A DNA stretch of 50,243 nt from Candidatus Obscuribacter phosphatis (GTDB lineage Bacteria; Cyanobacteriota; Vampirovibrionia; Obscuribacterales; Obscuribacteraceae). Below are positions 8,009 through 15,124 of the stretch, in pieces (the stretch's first letter is position 1; each line of letters opens with the position of its first letter). The stretch spans positions 530,814 to 581,056 of the forward strand of contig MOYA01000003.1 in assembly GCA_001899315.1 (NCBI GenBank). The letters run 5' to 3'. Made by a program: the position numbers and the translations under genes. Below the pieces are notes generated by a model, which saw nothing but the letters and a program-made list of their open reading frames with translations, was not told where the DNA came from and searched no databases.

Positions 8009-9200
8009 TAGCAAAAAACGGCAGAGCGAGCGCACCCTGCCCGCCACTTTTTACCGAAGCAAAGACCTGTACGAAGAATCGCTTGACAGCATTTTTGCCA
8101 GGTCGTGGCAGCTTGTCGGTCGATTTAATGAAGGCGAATCGTTTAATCTTGGTCTCAAGCCAGGAATGATGGAATCTGTGACCCTTTTGCCCGGTTCACT
8201 TAATGAGCCGCTTTTGCTAACTAGAACACAAAGCGTTATCGCTTTACTGGATCAAAACAAACAAAAAAATTCAAAATCCAAGCCAGACGGCAACCTTCAG
8301 CTCGAGCCCCAATTTAATCTAACCTGCCTCTCTAATGTTTGCACTCATAGAGGGGCCCTTTTGCTCGAAACCGGCAAAGAGGAAGCGATTCCGCCCCAAG
8401 GACTGCGCTGCCGCTATCATGGACGTCGATTTAATTGCGATGGCACTTTTCAATCAGCCCCAGGCTTTGAAAATGTAGACAACTTCCCAGAAGAAGCCGA
8501 CCATCTCAAGAAGATTGAGATTCAGAACTGGGGGCCCTTCACCTTTGCCTCGCTCAATCCGGCATGTTCTTTTGAGGAATTCATCGAGCCGATGCGAGAA
8601 CGCCTAGCATTTTTAGACCTCGACAAATTGGTCTACAAACCCGAACTTTCCTGCGAATATGACATAGAGGCTCACTGGGCTCTCTACGTGGACAATTATC
8701 TAGAAGGACTGCATATTCCCTTCGTTCATCCGTCGCTGTCTGCTGTACTAGACCTAAAAAACTATCGCACCGAACTATTCGCCATGGGTAATCTGCAACT
8801 AGGCGCCGCCAACAGCAAAGCAGACACTTTCGACCTTCCGCCCCAATGTCCAGACTTTGGACAAGCCATGGGTGCTTATTATTACTATCTCTTTCCGAAT
8901 ATGATGTTCAACTTCTACCCTTGGGGACTATCACTGAATATAGTGGCACCAACATCTCACAAGACCACAAAGGTCTACTACCGTACTTTTGTGCTCGACC
9001 CATCGCGAATGCAAAGCTATTCGCCAAGCGATATCAAGCAAACTGAGATGGAAGATGAAGACGTAGTAGAACTTGTGCAGAAGGGCATTCAATCAAGAGT
9101 TTATAAGTCTGGACGATACGCTCCCGTTTGGGAACAAGGTGTGCGTCAATTCCATGGTTTGATCGCTAAATTTATGGACAAGAACCTCGCTTTGTTCTAG
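7980..9200 (+). CDS. Rieske non-heme iron oxygenase, large subunit
   Basis: 406 residues with the two-domain architecture of ring-hydroxylating oxygenase alpha subunits. The N-terminal Rieske [2Fe-2S] site has Cys121-x-His123 and Cys144-x2-His147 (CTHRGALLL, CRYHGRRF). The C-terminal catalytic domain has the mononuclear iron signature DNYLEGLHIPFVH, with His245 and His250 as ligands. A late acidic stretch, EDEDVVELVQKGIQS, matches the region that supplies the third carboxylate in the family. The layout resembles choline monooxygenase/GbcA-type proteins more than dioxygenases with beta subunits. No reductase or ferredoxin partner is adjacent, so its electron donor must come from elsewhere. Substrate unknown. 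Confidence 0.92.
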   Translation: MSETKVAQTNSKKRQSERTLPATFYRSKDLYEESLDSIFARSWQLVGRFNEGESFNLGLKPGMMESVTLLPGSLNEPLLLTRTQSVIALLDQNKQKNSKSKPDGNLQLEPQFNLTCLSNVCTHRGALLLETGKEEAIPPQGLRCRYHGRRFNCDGTFQSAPGFENVDNFPEEADHLKKIEIQNWGPFTFASLNPACSFEEFIEPMRERLAFLDLDKLVYKPELSCEYDIEAHWALYVDNYLEGLHIPFVHPSLSAVLDLKNYRTELFAMGNLQLGAANSKADTFDLPPQCPDFGQAMGAYYYYLFPNMMFNFYPWGLSLNIVAPTSHKTTKVYYRTFVLDPSRMQSYSPSDIKQTEMEDEDVVELVQKGIQSRVYKSGRYAPVWEQGVRQFHGLIAKFMDKNLALF

Positions 9201-9232
9201 ATTGAGAACAGCTGAATTTTGAGGTAGGTTCT

Positions 9233-9568
9233 TTGTCTAGAGCCAAGCGCCAATCTAGGAAGAAAGAGAAGAACAGTCGAGACGGCGCCGCCATGATCGC
9301 TCAGACGATTGCGCTCTCTGTTTTACTGCCACTTACTGTTTTACAGCTGACCATGCTGTCGCTGGTTGGGCTGTTGCTTTTGCCGATAGGGCTGTTGGTA
9401 AAGTCCTATCGAAGGCATCTTGCTAGAGAAATTGAAAAAGAGATCAAAAATGTTGAAGCTGTCGTCAGCGAGAGCGGGGAACAAATCAAGCATCTTGGCG
9501 ATATTGACAGAGCCGTCTTGAAAGCGAGAATGACTATAGTAAAGTTGAAGGGCGGGCCCGATGCCTGA
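9233..9568 (+). CDS. small membrane protein with basic N-terminus
   Basis: 111 residues. A Lys/Arg-rich cytoplasmic head (SRAKRQSRKKEKNSR) is followed by a long hydrophobic segment at about 22-56 (TIALSVLLPLTVLQLTML, then LLLLPIGLLV), enough for one or two helices. The tail is charged and helical. It starts with TTG at 9233 behind a GAGGTAGG ribosome site, the only in-frame start with one. Its 3' end overlaps the next gene by 8 nt, so it is translated with the esterase-like gene. Function unknown. Confidence 0.75.
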   Translation: MSRAKRQSRKKEKNSRDGAAMIAQTIALSVLLPLTVLQLTMLSLVGLLLLPIGLLVKSYRRHLAREIEKEIKNVEAVVSESGEQIKHLGDIDRAVLKARMTIVKLKGGPDA

Positions 9569-10733
9569 TAGCCAAGCCATGGCGCCCGGTCTTGCCAATC
9601 CGCAAAAACCTTGGCGACATATTTTCTCATCGCCTGGCGGCATAACCGCAGCCGCGTCTGCAGTCGTATCCGCAGTCGTAATTGCAGCCGTATCCGCAGT
9701 CGTAATTCCAGTCATAATTGCAAACAATCAAGCATTAGCAGCCCCGCATTCAGACATTGAAAGACCTAACCAAAACAGAAATCTTGTAATGACCGACTTA
9801 GTATTGAAAGATGAAAAACGCGGCAAAGAGCTTGAAATTAAAGTTGTGGCGCCCAGTGTGGCTTCAAATGAGAAACTACCTGTAATCATTTTTTCGCACG
9901 GCGTTAGAGGCAGCGCCGAAAACTATGCGCCTCTTACCGATTACTTTGCTCGACATGGCTATATCTGCATCAAGCCCACCCATCAAGATTCATTCAAGCT
10001 GATGCGTGATAGCGTTCGCAACGAAGTCGGACCGGCAAAAATAGCCAAACTAAAAGAACTCCTGGCTGAGACTCGCAGTGGTATGAATGTGCCGATGGGG
10101 GAAGGCGCATTTAGAGACTGGGCTTCTCGCCCTCAAGACATAAGTTTTATTATTGACAAACTGAGCTATATTGAAAGCTGCATTCCCATCCTAAAGGGCA
10201 GGCTTGATGCTGGGCGTGTCGGCATAGCAGGTCATTCATTCGGCGCCCATACGGTGCAGGTGACTGCAGGAATGACCATCGGCGGCAACCGGCAGTGGCA
10301 AGACCCGCGTCCGCTGGCATTTCTATGTATATCACCTCAAGGCACTGACCTTAACGGCGCCGACCAAGTCAAAGTCGAAAAGACCGCATGGCAAAACATC
10401 GAGCGCCCGCTTATGGTAATCACTGGCACCGCCGACAGTGGCAGAAACGGACAACCATATACTTGGCGAACTGAACCCTATACACTGAGCAAACCTCCCC
10501 ATAAGTATCTTCTTGTCTTTCAGGATGCCGGTCACAATATGGGCGGCATCTCAGGCAATTCAATCGTCATGACAAACAAGGCAAACGGCGCAGAATCTGC
10601 CCTGGTCGAACGAGTGGCTAGGGCTGCTTGCGCGTTCTTTGACCTCTATCTAAAGGGAAAGGCAACTGCCCTGACCGAGATGGAAGCGGCTGAAAAGAAA
10701 CTTTCTCCGAGCAGCTATTTTTACAGTAAATAA
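9561..10733 (+). CDS. exported alpha/beta hydrolase (PAF-acetylhydrolase / dienelactone-hydrolase-like)
   Basis: 390 residues. A hydrophobic N-terminal stretch at about 28-55 acts as signal or anchor; it is made of V/A/I repeats encoded by a 24-bp tandem duplication (9667-9690, 9691-9714). The hydrolase fold has an oxyanion region IIFSHGVRGSAENY, nucleophile Ser226 in GHSFGAH, a probable acid in GTADSGRNG, and catalytic His in DAGHNMGG. The GxSxG context and long insertion resemble platelet-activating-factor acetylhydrolase-like lipases. The substrate, a short-chain ester or phospholipid, is inference. It is coupled upstream (8-nt overlap) and downstream (TAATG). Confidence 0.88.
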   Translation: MPDSQAMAPGLANPQKPWRHIFSSPGGITAAASAVVSAVVIAAVSAVVIPVIIANNQALAAPHSDIERPNQNRNLVMTDLVLKDEKRGKELEIKVVAPSVASNEKLPVIIFSHGVRGSAENYAPLTDYFARHGYICIKPTHQDSFKLMRDSVRNEVGPAKIAKLKELLAETRSGMNVPMGEGAFRDWASRPQDISFIIDKLSYIESCIPILKGRLDAGRVGIAGHSFGAHTVQVTAGMTIGGNRQWQDPRPLAFLCISPQGTDLNGADQVKVEKTAWQNIERPLMVITGTADSGRNGQPYTWRTEPYTLSKPPHKYLLVFQDAGHNMGGISGNSIVMTNKANGAESALVERVARAACAFFDLYLKGKATALTEMEAAEKKLSPSSYFYSK

Positions 10734-12013
10734 TGCAGAATAAAACAATTACCAGTCGAGCTTTCAGAATTGCACTTTTCGTTGTGCCGGTCTTGGTTCC
10801 GCTTGTGCTCATTGTGCAAATGCTTTGCGATGTCGAGTATCAGGGTCACGATATCACCGCACACGGACTGGGAATTTTTAGCTGGTTGAAAACCTCGAAG
10901 GGCAAAACGGCTCATCTAGATAGCAGTGAAATAAACAAGGATGGCATATCAGAAGGCAAAGAGCCTGCCGCAAGAACACGAGAAAATGAGGCAGCAGAAC
11001 TGTTTGTTGAAAAAGAAAAACGCCTCAACCCGAGGTTCATCAGACAGGGTGCCGTCTTTGACTGTCGTTTTCTTGCAACTGTAGCCAGTTTGTCGGCAAC
11101 TGAGCGTGGTCGCAAAATCATTTTGGACAGCGTCAAGCGCCTACCAGACGGCAATTATCTTGTGACCTTTGCCGGGGTAAAGAAAGAAATTGTAGTCTCA
11201 CCACTTTCTGAAAGAGAGCGAAGACTATACGCAGTCGCCGCATCGCTTGACGGACCTGAGAGATCTGAGAGATCTGAGAGTTCTGAGAGTTCTGAAAAGT
11301 TTGAGAGATCTGACGAATCTGACAGAGCCGAGAGAAAAAACCAACAAGACGCACAAGACAGACAAGACGTACAAAACCCACAAGACGGGCAAGCGGGAGG
11401 TTGCTGGCTGCCCATTTTAGAGAAGGCTTACGGTACCTGGCGCAGCGAGATTCAAGACCCATGGCACTTGTTTTTGCGCCCTATTAAACACTTCATACTT
11501 GACGGCAGATTGACTGCAGAACCAGAATTACCTGGTTTTGGAGCCGCTTACGGTGCCACCGACGATAGTGCCGCGCTAGCCTTCACTGGGCACGAACTAC
11601 AGTCTTACTCGACCTTTAGTTTTGACTGCGGCGACTTCGGTTTAGGCAAAGGCTATGTAACGGCAAGACAGCTTGAGAGCTGGCTTGGACGTGAGAAAGT
11701 GCGCAAAAAATATATAGAAGAGCAAGACAAATTGCTGACAAAGTTGCAACAAGATTCTTTAGTCGGCATTGCCACTACCGAACTTTCAACAAAGGCAAGA
11801 CTATATGGACTGCGAACCGGTCATGCCTACGCCGTTATCGGCTACCAACCGCAAATCAAAGTAGTCACTCTGAAAGACCCCTACGGCAACGGAGACTTTA
11901 AAAATAGCGAAAACGGTCAGTGCTTCGATAAAGTGGACGATGGGATATTTCAGCTCTCTCTGCACGACTTCAATGAGTTGTTCTCGCATCTTAGAGTCGA
12001 ATCGAGCCGCTGA
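10733..12013 (+). CDS. calpain-like (family C2) cysteine peptidase with N-terminal membrane anchor
   Basis: 426 residues. There is a hydrophobic anchor at 11-31, then a calpain-type core. The Cys motif RQGAVFDCRFLATVASLS holds oxyanion Gln105 and Cys111. The conserved GCWLPILEKAYGTW segment is at 223-236. His364 lies in RTGHAYAVIGY, followed by TLKDPYGN, where Asp382 replaces the usual catalytic Asn of calpain NPWG motifs. Between Cys and His halves sits a hydrophilic linker (about 174-221) encoded by two 9-bp arrays. No calcium-binding PEF domain is present. The start overlaps the preceding stop (TAATG). The C-terminal codons and stop are the first unit of a 3' tandem array. The protein probably faces the periplasm; the target is unknown. 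Confidence 0.85.
   Translation: MQNKTITSRAFRIALFVVPVLVPLVLIVQMLCDVEYQGHDITAHGLGIFSWLKTSKGKTAHLDSSEINKDGISEGKEPAARTRENEAAELFVEKEKRLNPRFIRQGAVFDCRFLATVASLSATERGRKIILDSVKRLPDGNYLVTFAGVKKEIVVSPLSERERRLYAVAASLDGPERSERSESSESSEKFERSDESDRAERKNQQDAQDRQDVQNPQDGQAGGCWLPILEKAYGTWRSEIQDPWHLFLRPIKHFILDGRLTAEPELPGFGAAYGATDDSAALAFTGHELQSYSTFSFDCGDFGLGKGYVTARQLESWLGREKVRKKYIEEQDKLLTKLQQDSLVGIATTELSTKARLYGLRTGHAYAVIGYQPQIKVVTLKDPYGNGDFKNSENGQCFDKVDDGIFQLSLHDFNELFSHLRVESSR
11257..11396. repeat. two 9-bp arrays inside the calpain-like gene
   Basis: From about 11260 to 11335 the units are variants of GAGAGATCT / GAGAGTTCT (about eight copies), giving ERSERSESSESSEKFERSDE. From about 11346 to 11396 units CAAGACGCA / CAAGACAGA / CAAGACGTA follow (about five copies), giving QDAQDRQDVQNPQDGQ. 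Both units are multiples of three and keep the frame, making a flexible charged linker between the two catalytic halves. Confidence 0.85.
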
Positions 12014-12155
12014 AGGACGAATCGAGCCGCTGAGAGACGCATCGAGCCACTAAATTCGATTCGAGCGCTTAGTGGTCGAATCAAACCACTAAATTCGAAT
12101 CGAGCCCTTAATGCTCGAATCAAATCACTAAATTCGATTCAAGATTTTGATGGTC
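11999..12155. repeat. alternating 20/19-bp tandem array, 8 units, spanning the calpain-like stop codon
   Basis: Units begin at 11999, 12019, 12039, 12058, 12078, 12097, 12117 and 12136, with lengths 20, 20, 19, 20, 19, 20, 19, 20. They start GAATCGAGCC or a variant and end alternately in TAAATTC or GGTC/GCTC. The calpain-like gene's TGA stop at 12011-12013 is inside the first unit. Confidence 0.9.
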
Positions 12156-12178
12156 CAATTAAGGGGCCGAACGTCCGA

Positions 12179-12634
12179 TCAAGCTTTTGATCGCCTTTGA
12201 CCGCCGCCGCCCTGAGGGGGACGATTCCAGTTGCACTGCGGATACTCTTGGGTGAACATATACTGTATCTCGCCGCCGGTCAGCTTGCCCGGGCTACCCA
12301 AGCTCGAGGCATACTTATCGAAATTGCGCGAGAAGAAGCCTAAGACCTGCTTGTCGCCATCTGAAGTAGCGCGACTGAGCATATTTTCCAGCTGTTGCTT
12401 GCTCACACCATCGTTGCGCAGGCGACCGCCAGTCTCGTTATCAATGCGCTGCATCAAATTGCTAGAGATGATGTGCTTGAGCATCTGCTCAGGTGTTTGA
12501 CAGGTATTGTCGGCGACCTTCATAAAGCCGCTGTCGGCAAGCAGATTATTGGCGGCAGAATCTCTATCGCCGCGACCGGCTTGCAACTCGCCGCGATTAT
12601 CGTTTTTGTCAGCCTGGTCAAATCTCTGAGCCAT
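12179..12634 (-). CDS. small hypothetical protein, possible degenerate EF-hand pair
   Basis: About 151 residues from the ATG at 12634, which has a GGAG ribosome site 7 nt upstream; an extension to 12670 lacks one. There is no signal peptide or membrane segment. Several segments look like helix-loop-helix units with partial EF-hand character: FDQADKNDNRGELQ at the N-terminus, LRNDGVSKQQLENML in the middle and SSLGSPGKLTGGEIQYMF near the end. The tail is Gly/Pro/Arg-rich. None of the loops is a full calcium site, so binding is uncertain. It converges on the calpain-like gene, separated by the 20/19-bp array. Confidence 0.65.
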   Translation of the reverse strand: MAQRFDQADKNDNRGELQAGRGDRDSAANNLLADSGFMKVADNTCQTPEQMLKHIISSNLMQRIDNETGGRLRNDGVSKQQLENMLSRATSDGDKQVLGFFSRNFDKYASSLGSPGKLTGGEIQYMFTQEYPQCNWNRPPQGGGGQRRSKA

Positions 12635-12892
12635 AACCAATCTCCATATCGTTAAACAGTCGGTAGGCAACTCTGCAAATCAGCCAAATCGATTCAGCAG
12701 GTCGTATTCTGGCTGGGCGGTCTCAAGAAAATGAGGAAAACTGATTTTTGGTAATGGAACCGCGCCTTAGGCAATATACCCCAGAGCGGCTTCCAAAAAC
12801 CTAGCCCCAGGCGGAAATCCCCCATGAGCCCGCAAGACCCAACACGGTAGGGACTTCAGGCTCGGACCCGGGAAAAGCCTGCGCCAGTCCCA

Positions 12893-13087
12893 CCAGCATC
12901 ACCCGCACCGGCAACGCATGCGTTCGCCCCACCAGCCCCGCCCGCACCGGCAACGCATGCGCCCGGCCCGCCAGCATCACCCGCACCGGCAACGCATGCG
13001 CCTGTCCCACCAACACCGCTCGCACCGGCAACGCATGCGCCCGTCCCACCAGCCCCGCCCGCACCGGCAACGCCCGCTCCTGTCCCA
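12893..13087. repeat. 39-bp tandem array, 5 units, encoding Pro/Ala repeats in one plus-strand frame
   Basis: The core GCACCGGCAACGC recurs at 12905, 12944, 12983, 13022 and 13061, exactly 39 bp apart. In one plus-strand frame each unit reads as 13 residues of the type PASPAPATHAPVP, and the frame continues through a non-repeat tail to a TAG near 13201. Upstream the frame is closed by a TAG near 12848 and has no ATG, GTG or TTG in between. It may be a remnant of a Pro/Ala-rich protein or a non-coding array. Confidence 0.85.
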
Positions 13088-13300
13088 CCACCCCCAAATG
13101 CCTCATTGGCACTCGAGGCATCGCCAAGACACCCCAGACACTTGTCAGCCCGGCAAAGCCCAGCCGGTGCATCGCCAGAAAACAAAACTAGAAAACAAGA
13201 CTAGAAAACAAAAGTTGTAATGGCGCCGCCATGATTTCGCCATGTCTTCGGTTTTGAATAACAACATCCCGAATTACTAACCGCCATTGCAAACAGCGAC

Positions 13301-13371
13301 TCTTGAAAGCCCCCGTCCTGAAAGCACCCGTCTTGAAAGCCTCTCTCTGAACCCTTTCTTTGAACCCTCTC
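13301..13371. repeat. 15/13-bp tandem array upstream of a response regulator
   Basis: Three 15-bp units (TCTTGAAAGCCCCCG, TCCTGAAAGCACCCG, TCTTGAAAGCCTCTC; 13301-13345) are followed by two 13-bp units (TCTGAACCCTTTC, TTTGAACCCTCTC; 13346-13371). The array produces a spurious N-terminal extension of the response-regulator frame. Confidence 0.8.
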
Positions 13372-13436
13372 TCTCGAAGCACTCAAATATGAATATGCTC
13401 GCTTACCACACGATCTCAGATGTTAATATGGAGGCT

Positions 13437-14105
13437 ATGTCCAAAATTTTGCTTATTGAAGACGACCGCGAATTATCCACAACCATTGCCAAGTGGCTCA
13501 CTCTAGAGAGACACAGCGTGGAGGTGGCGTCCGACGGCAATGCCGGGTTGGACCTGGTCTTGGGCGGCAGCTTCGATGTCATCGTCTGCGATGTCAATCT
13601 GCCCGGCATGGACGGCTTTGAAATTTGCAAACGCTTCCGCGATTCGGGTGGTCAAACCCCGATTATCATGCTCACCGGCAAAGCCCAGATACAAGATAAA
13701 GAATCTGGCTTTAACGCCGGTGCCGATGACTACCTCACCAAACCTTTTAGCGTGCGAGAGCTCTGCGCCCGCATCAGAGCCCTAATGAGACGCCCCGACA
13801 ATTACAGGGGCAGCGTCACAGTAGGAAAATTGCACCTCGACTTGAACGCCCGCAAGATTCTCAAAGAAGGACAGCCGCTGACACTGCTGCCGGTGGACTA
13901 TGCCCTCCTTGAGTTTCTCATGAGGCATCCAGGGGAAACCTTTAGCACCGACACTCTGATTTCGCGAGTCTGGTCAACAGACAAATGCCCAACCGTTGAA
14001 GCAGTCCGTTCATCGGTTAAGCGCATTCGTAAAGCCATAGATGAGCCCGGACAAGAGTCGATGATCGAAACGGTCAACAAAATCGGCTACCGGCTCAATA
14101 AATAG
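13437..14105 (+). CDS. OmpR/PhoB-family response regulator (RR1)
   Basis: 223 residues. The receiver domain (about 1-118) has the acidic pocket Glu-Asp-Asp (8-10), phospho-acceptor Asp52 (VIVCDVNLPGMDG), Thr80 (IMLTGK) and Lys102 (YLTKPF). The C-terminal winged helix (about 128-222) has the OmpR signature (LLPVDYALLEFLMRHPGETFS, VRSSVKRIRKAID, TVNKIGYRLN). It would activate or repress promoters after phosphorylation. The frame extends upstream to 13287, but that part is repeat-encoded. GGAGG overlaps a possible ATG at 13428 and lies very close to 13437, so the start may be either. RR2 at 17912 is a paralog. No kinase is directly adjacent; HK1 at 15125 is the likely partner. Confidence 0.93.
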   Translation: MSKILLIEDDRELSTTIAKWLTLERHSVEVASDGNAGLDLVLGGSFDVIVCDVNLPGMDGFEICKRFRDSGGQTPIIMLTGKAQIQDKESGFNAGADDYLTKPFSVRELCARIRALMRRPDNYRGSVTVGKLHLDLNARKILKEGQPLTLLPVDYALLEFLMRHPGETFSTDTLISRVWSTDKCPTVEAVRSSVKRIRKAIDEPGQESMIETVNKIGYRLNK

Positions 14106-14133
14106 CCCATAGCAGAAAAATATTAGGCTAGGC

Positions 14134-14150
14134 GCACCCGCTCAGGGTGC
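14134..14150 (+). terminator. possible short hairpin after RR1
   Basis: GCACCC at 14134-14139 pairs with GGGTGC at 14145-14150 around a 5-nt loop, 29 nt after the RR1 stop. No clear T-tract follows, so termination is uncertain. Confidence 0.3.
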
Positions 14151-14190
14151 TCTGCCTGCTACTGTTTCGCGCGCCAAGGAAGATTCGAAT

Positions 14191-15027
14191 ATGCTACCAA
14201 GCCCAAAACACATCCAGACACTCTGCGACAACAAACTCTACAAGTCAGCACCGCTGCAGATTCTTGCTCTTTCAGCTTCGCTCACTTTTATTCTGACCCT
14301 AGTGCTTAACATCCCAGTCATACTAGCCGCACCACTAGCTCTGATAACCGGGCAACCGTTCTGGCACGAAACCGAATCTGAAACTTCGGCCTTCATTGCC
14401 TGGCTCTCTGTCACAGTTTCCAACGGTGCCTTTCTGGCTGCCCTGATTTCGATAACCATTCATATAATTACCACCACCTTGAGAGGACGCTTTGGCGACT
14501 CGCATTACGAGCTCAATCTCGAGATGGAATTGCCCCCCAAAGAAGCTTTCATCAGAGTCTACGAAGAATTGCGCTACTATCGCCTGGTCAAGAAAATTGA
14601 AAAGGACGAAAATCGCCTCTGCTTGGTTGCCCTCAAGTCGCAAGGCAAATATCTCAGCACCTATCTAGCTGTGCAAGTCAAGCCAAGCAGCGATGCTGAG
14701 CATTCAGTGGTCATCTTGAGCGCCGCCAGCGAGCCCCAAGACAAATACATCTGGCTAAGCTCGCTCTTTTGCGACTTCGGCGAAAGCATAGAACTAGTCA
14801 ATCGCCTCAAACTGATACTGCACCCGGTGCTCTCTTGCAAAACCCGCAAAGGAAAGAGAAAGCACACAGACAGCGCCTCTCACGCCACCGCCATTAATGA
14901 GTCGCTGCTTGCCTCAAACGTTCAAACAAGCCCGACAAATGCCGCGCGCAAGAAGCCAAGCAAGATGTGGGACCCCCAAATGCCCATACCAGTTGAGCAT
15001 CTCAATCCGCCGCCTGTGATGCTCTAA
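14191..15027 (+). CDS. membrane protein with two transmembrane helices
   Basis: 278 residues. Two hydrophobic helices are at about 22-50 and 68-96, joined by a short acidic loop (HETESETS). A cytoplasmic or periplasmic domain of about 110 residues follows (NLEMELPPKEAFIRVYEEL and onward), then a hydrophilic tail rich in Lys, Ser and Pro. The ATG has an AGGAAGA site upstream. The family is not recognised. It lies between RR1 and HK1 and converges on HK1, so a link to that signalling system is possible but unproven. Confidence 0.75.
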   Translation: MLPSPKHIQTLCDNKLYKSAPLQILALSASLTFILTLVLNIPVILAAPLALITGQPFWHETESETSAFIAWLSVTVSNGAFLAALISITIHIITTTLRGRFGDSHYELNLEMELPPKEAFIRVYEELRYYRLVKKIEKDENRLCLVALKSQGKYLSTYLAVQVKPSSDAEHSVVILSAASEPQDKYIWLSSLFCDFGESIELVNRLKLILHPVLSCKTRKGKRKHTDSASHATAINESLLASNVQTSPTNAARKKPSKMWDPQMPIPVEHLNPPPVML

Positions 15028-15124
15028 ATCAGCCCCAGCACAGATAATTGCAAAAAAACTCAATCTGCACACTCAATCCACATAGTCTGTCTAGAAACAT
15101 CGAAACACAAAAATTCTACAACAA

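Larger units (their letters stand above)
12635..13436. other. intergenic region with two repeat arrays and no credible gene
   Basis: About 800 bp between the divergent genes at 12634 and 13437. It contains the 39-bp Pro/Ala-type array (12893-13087) and a 15/13-bp array (13301-13371). Between 12640 and 12880 I see nothing recognisable. Several open frames cross the arrays on both strands, but they are by-products of GC-rich repeats. Confidence 0.7.

Noticed and set aside
11999-12155. CRISPR array
   Set aside because: Units are contiguous and diverged with no unique spacers, and no cas gene is near; the same applies to the other arrays.
12801-13185. Minus-strand Gly/Ala/Val-rich frames of 109 and 123 codons
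   Set aside because: They are frames of the 39-bp array; composition follows the repeat, and no ribosome site or non-repeat domain exists.
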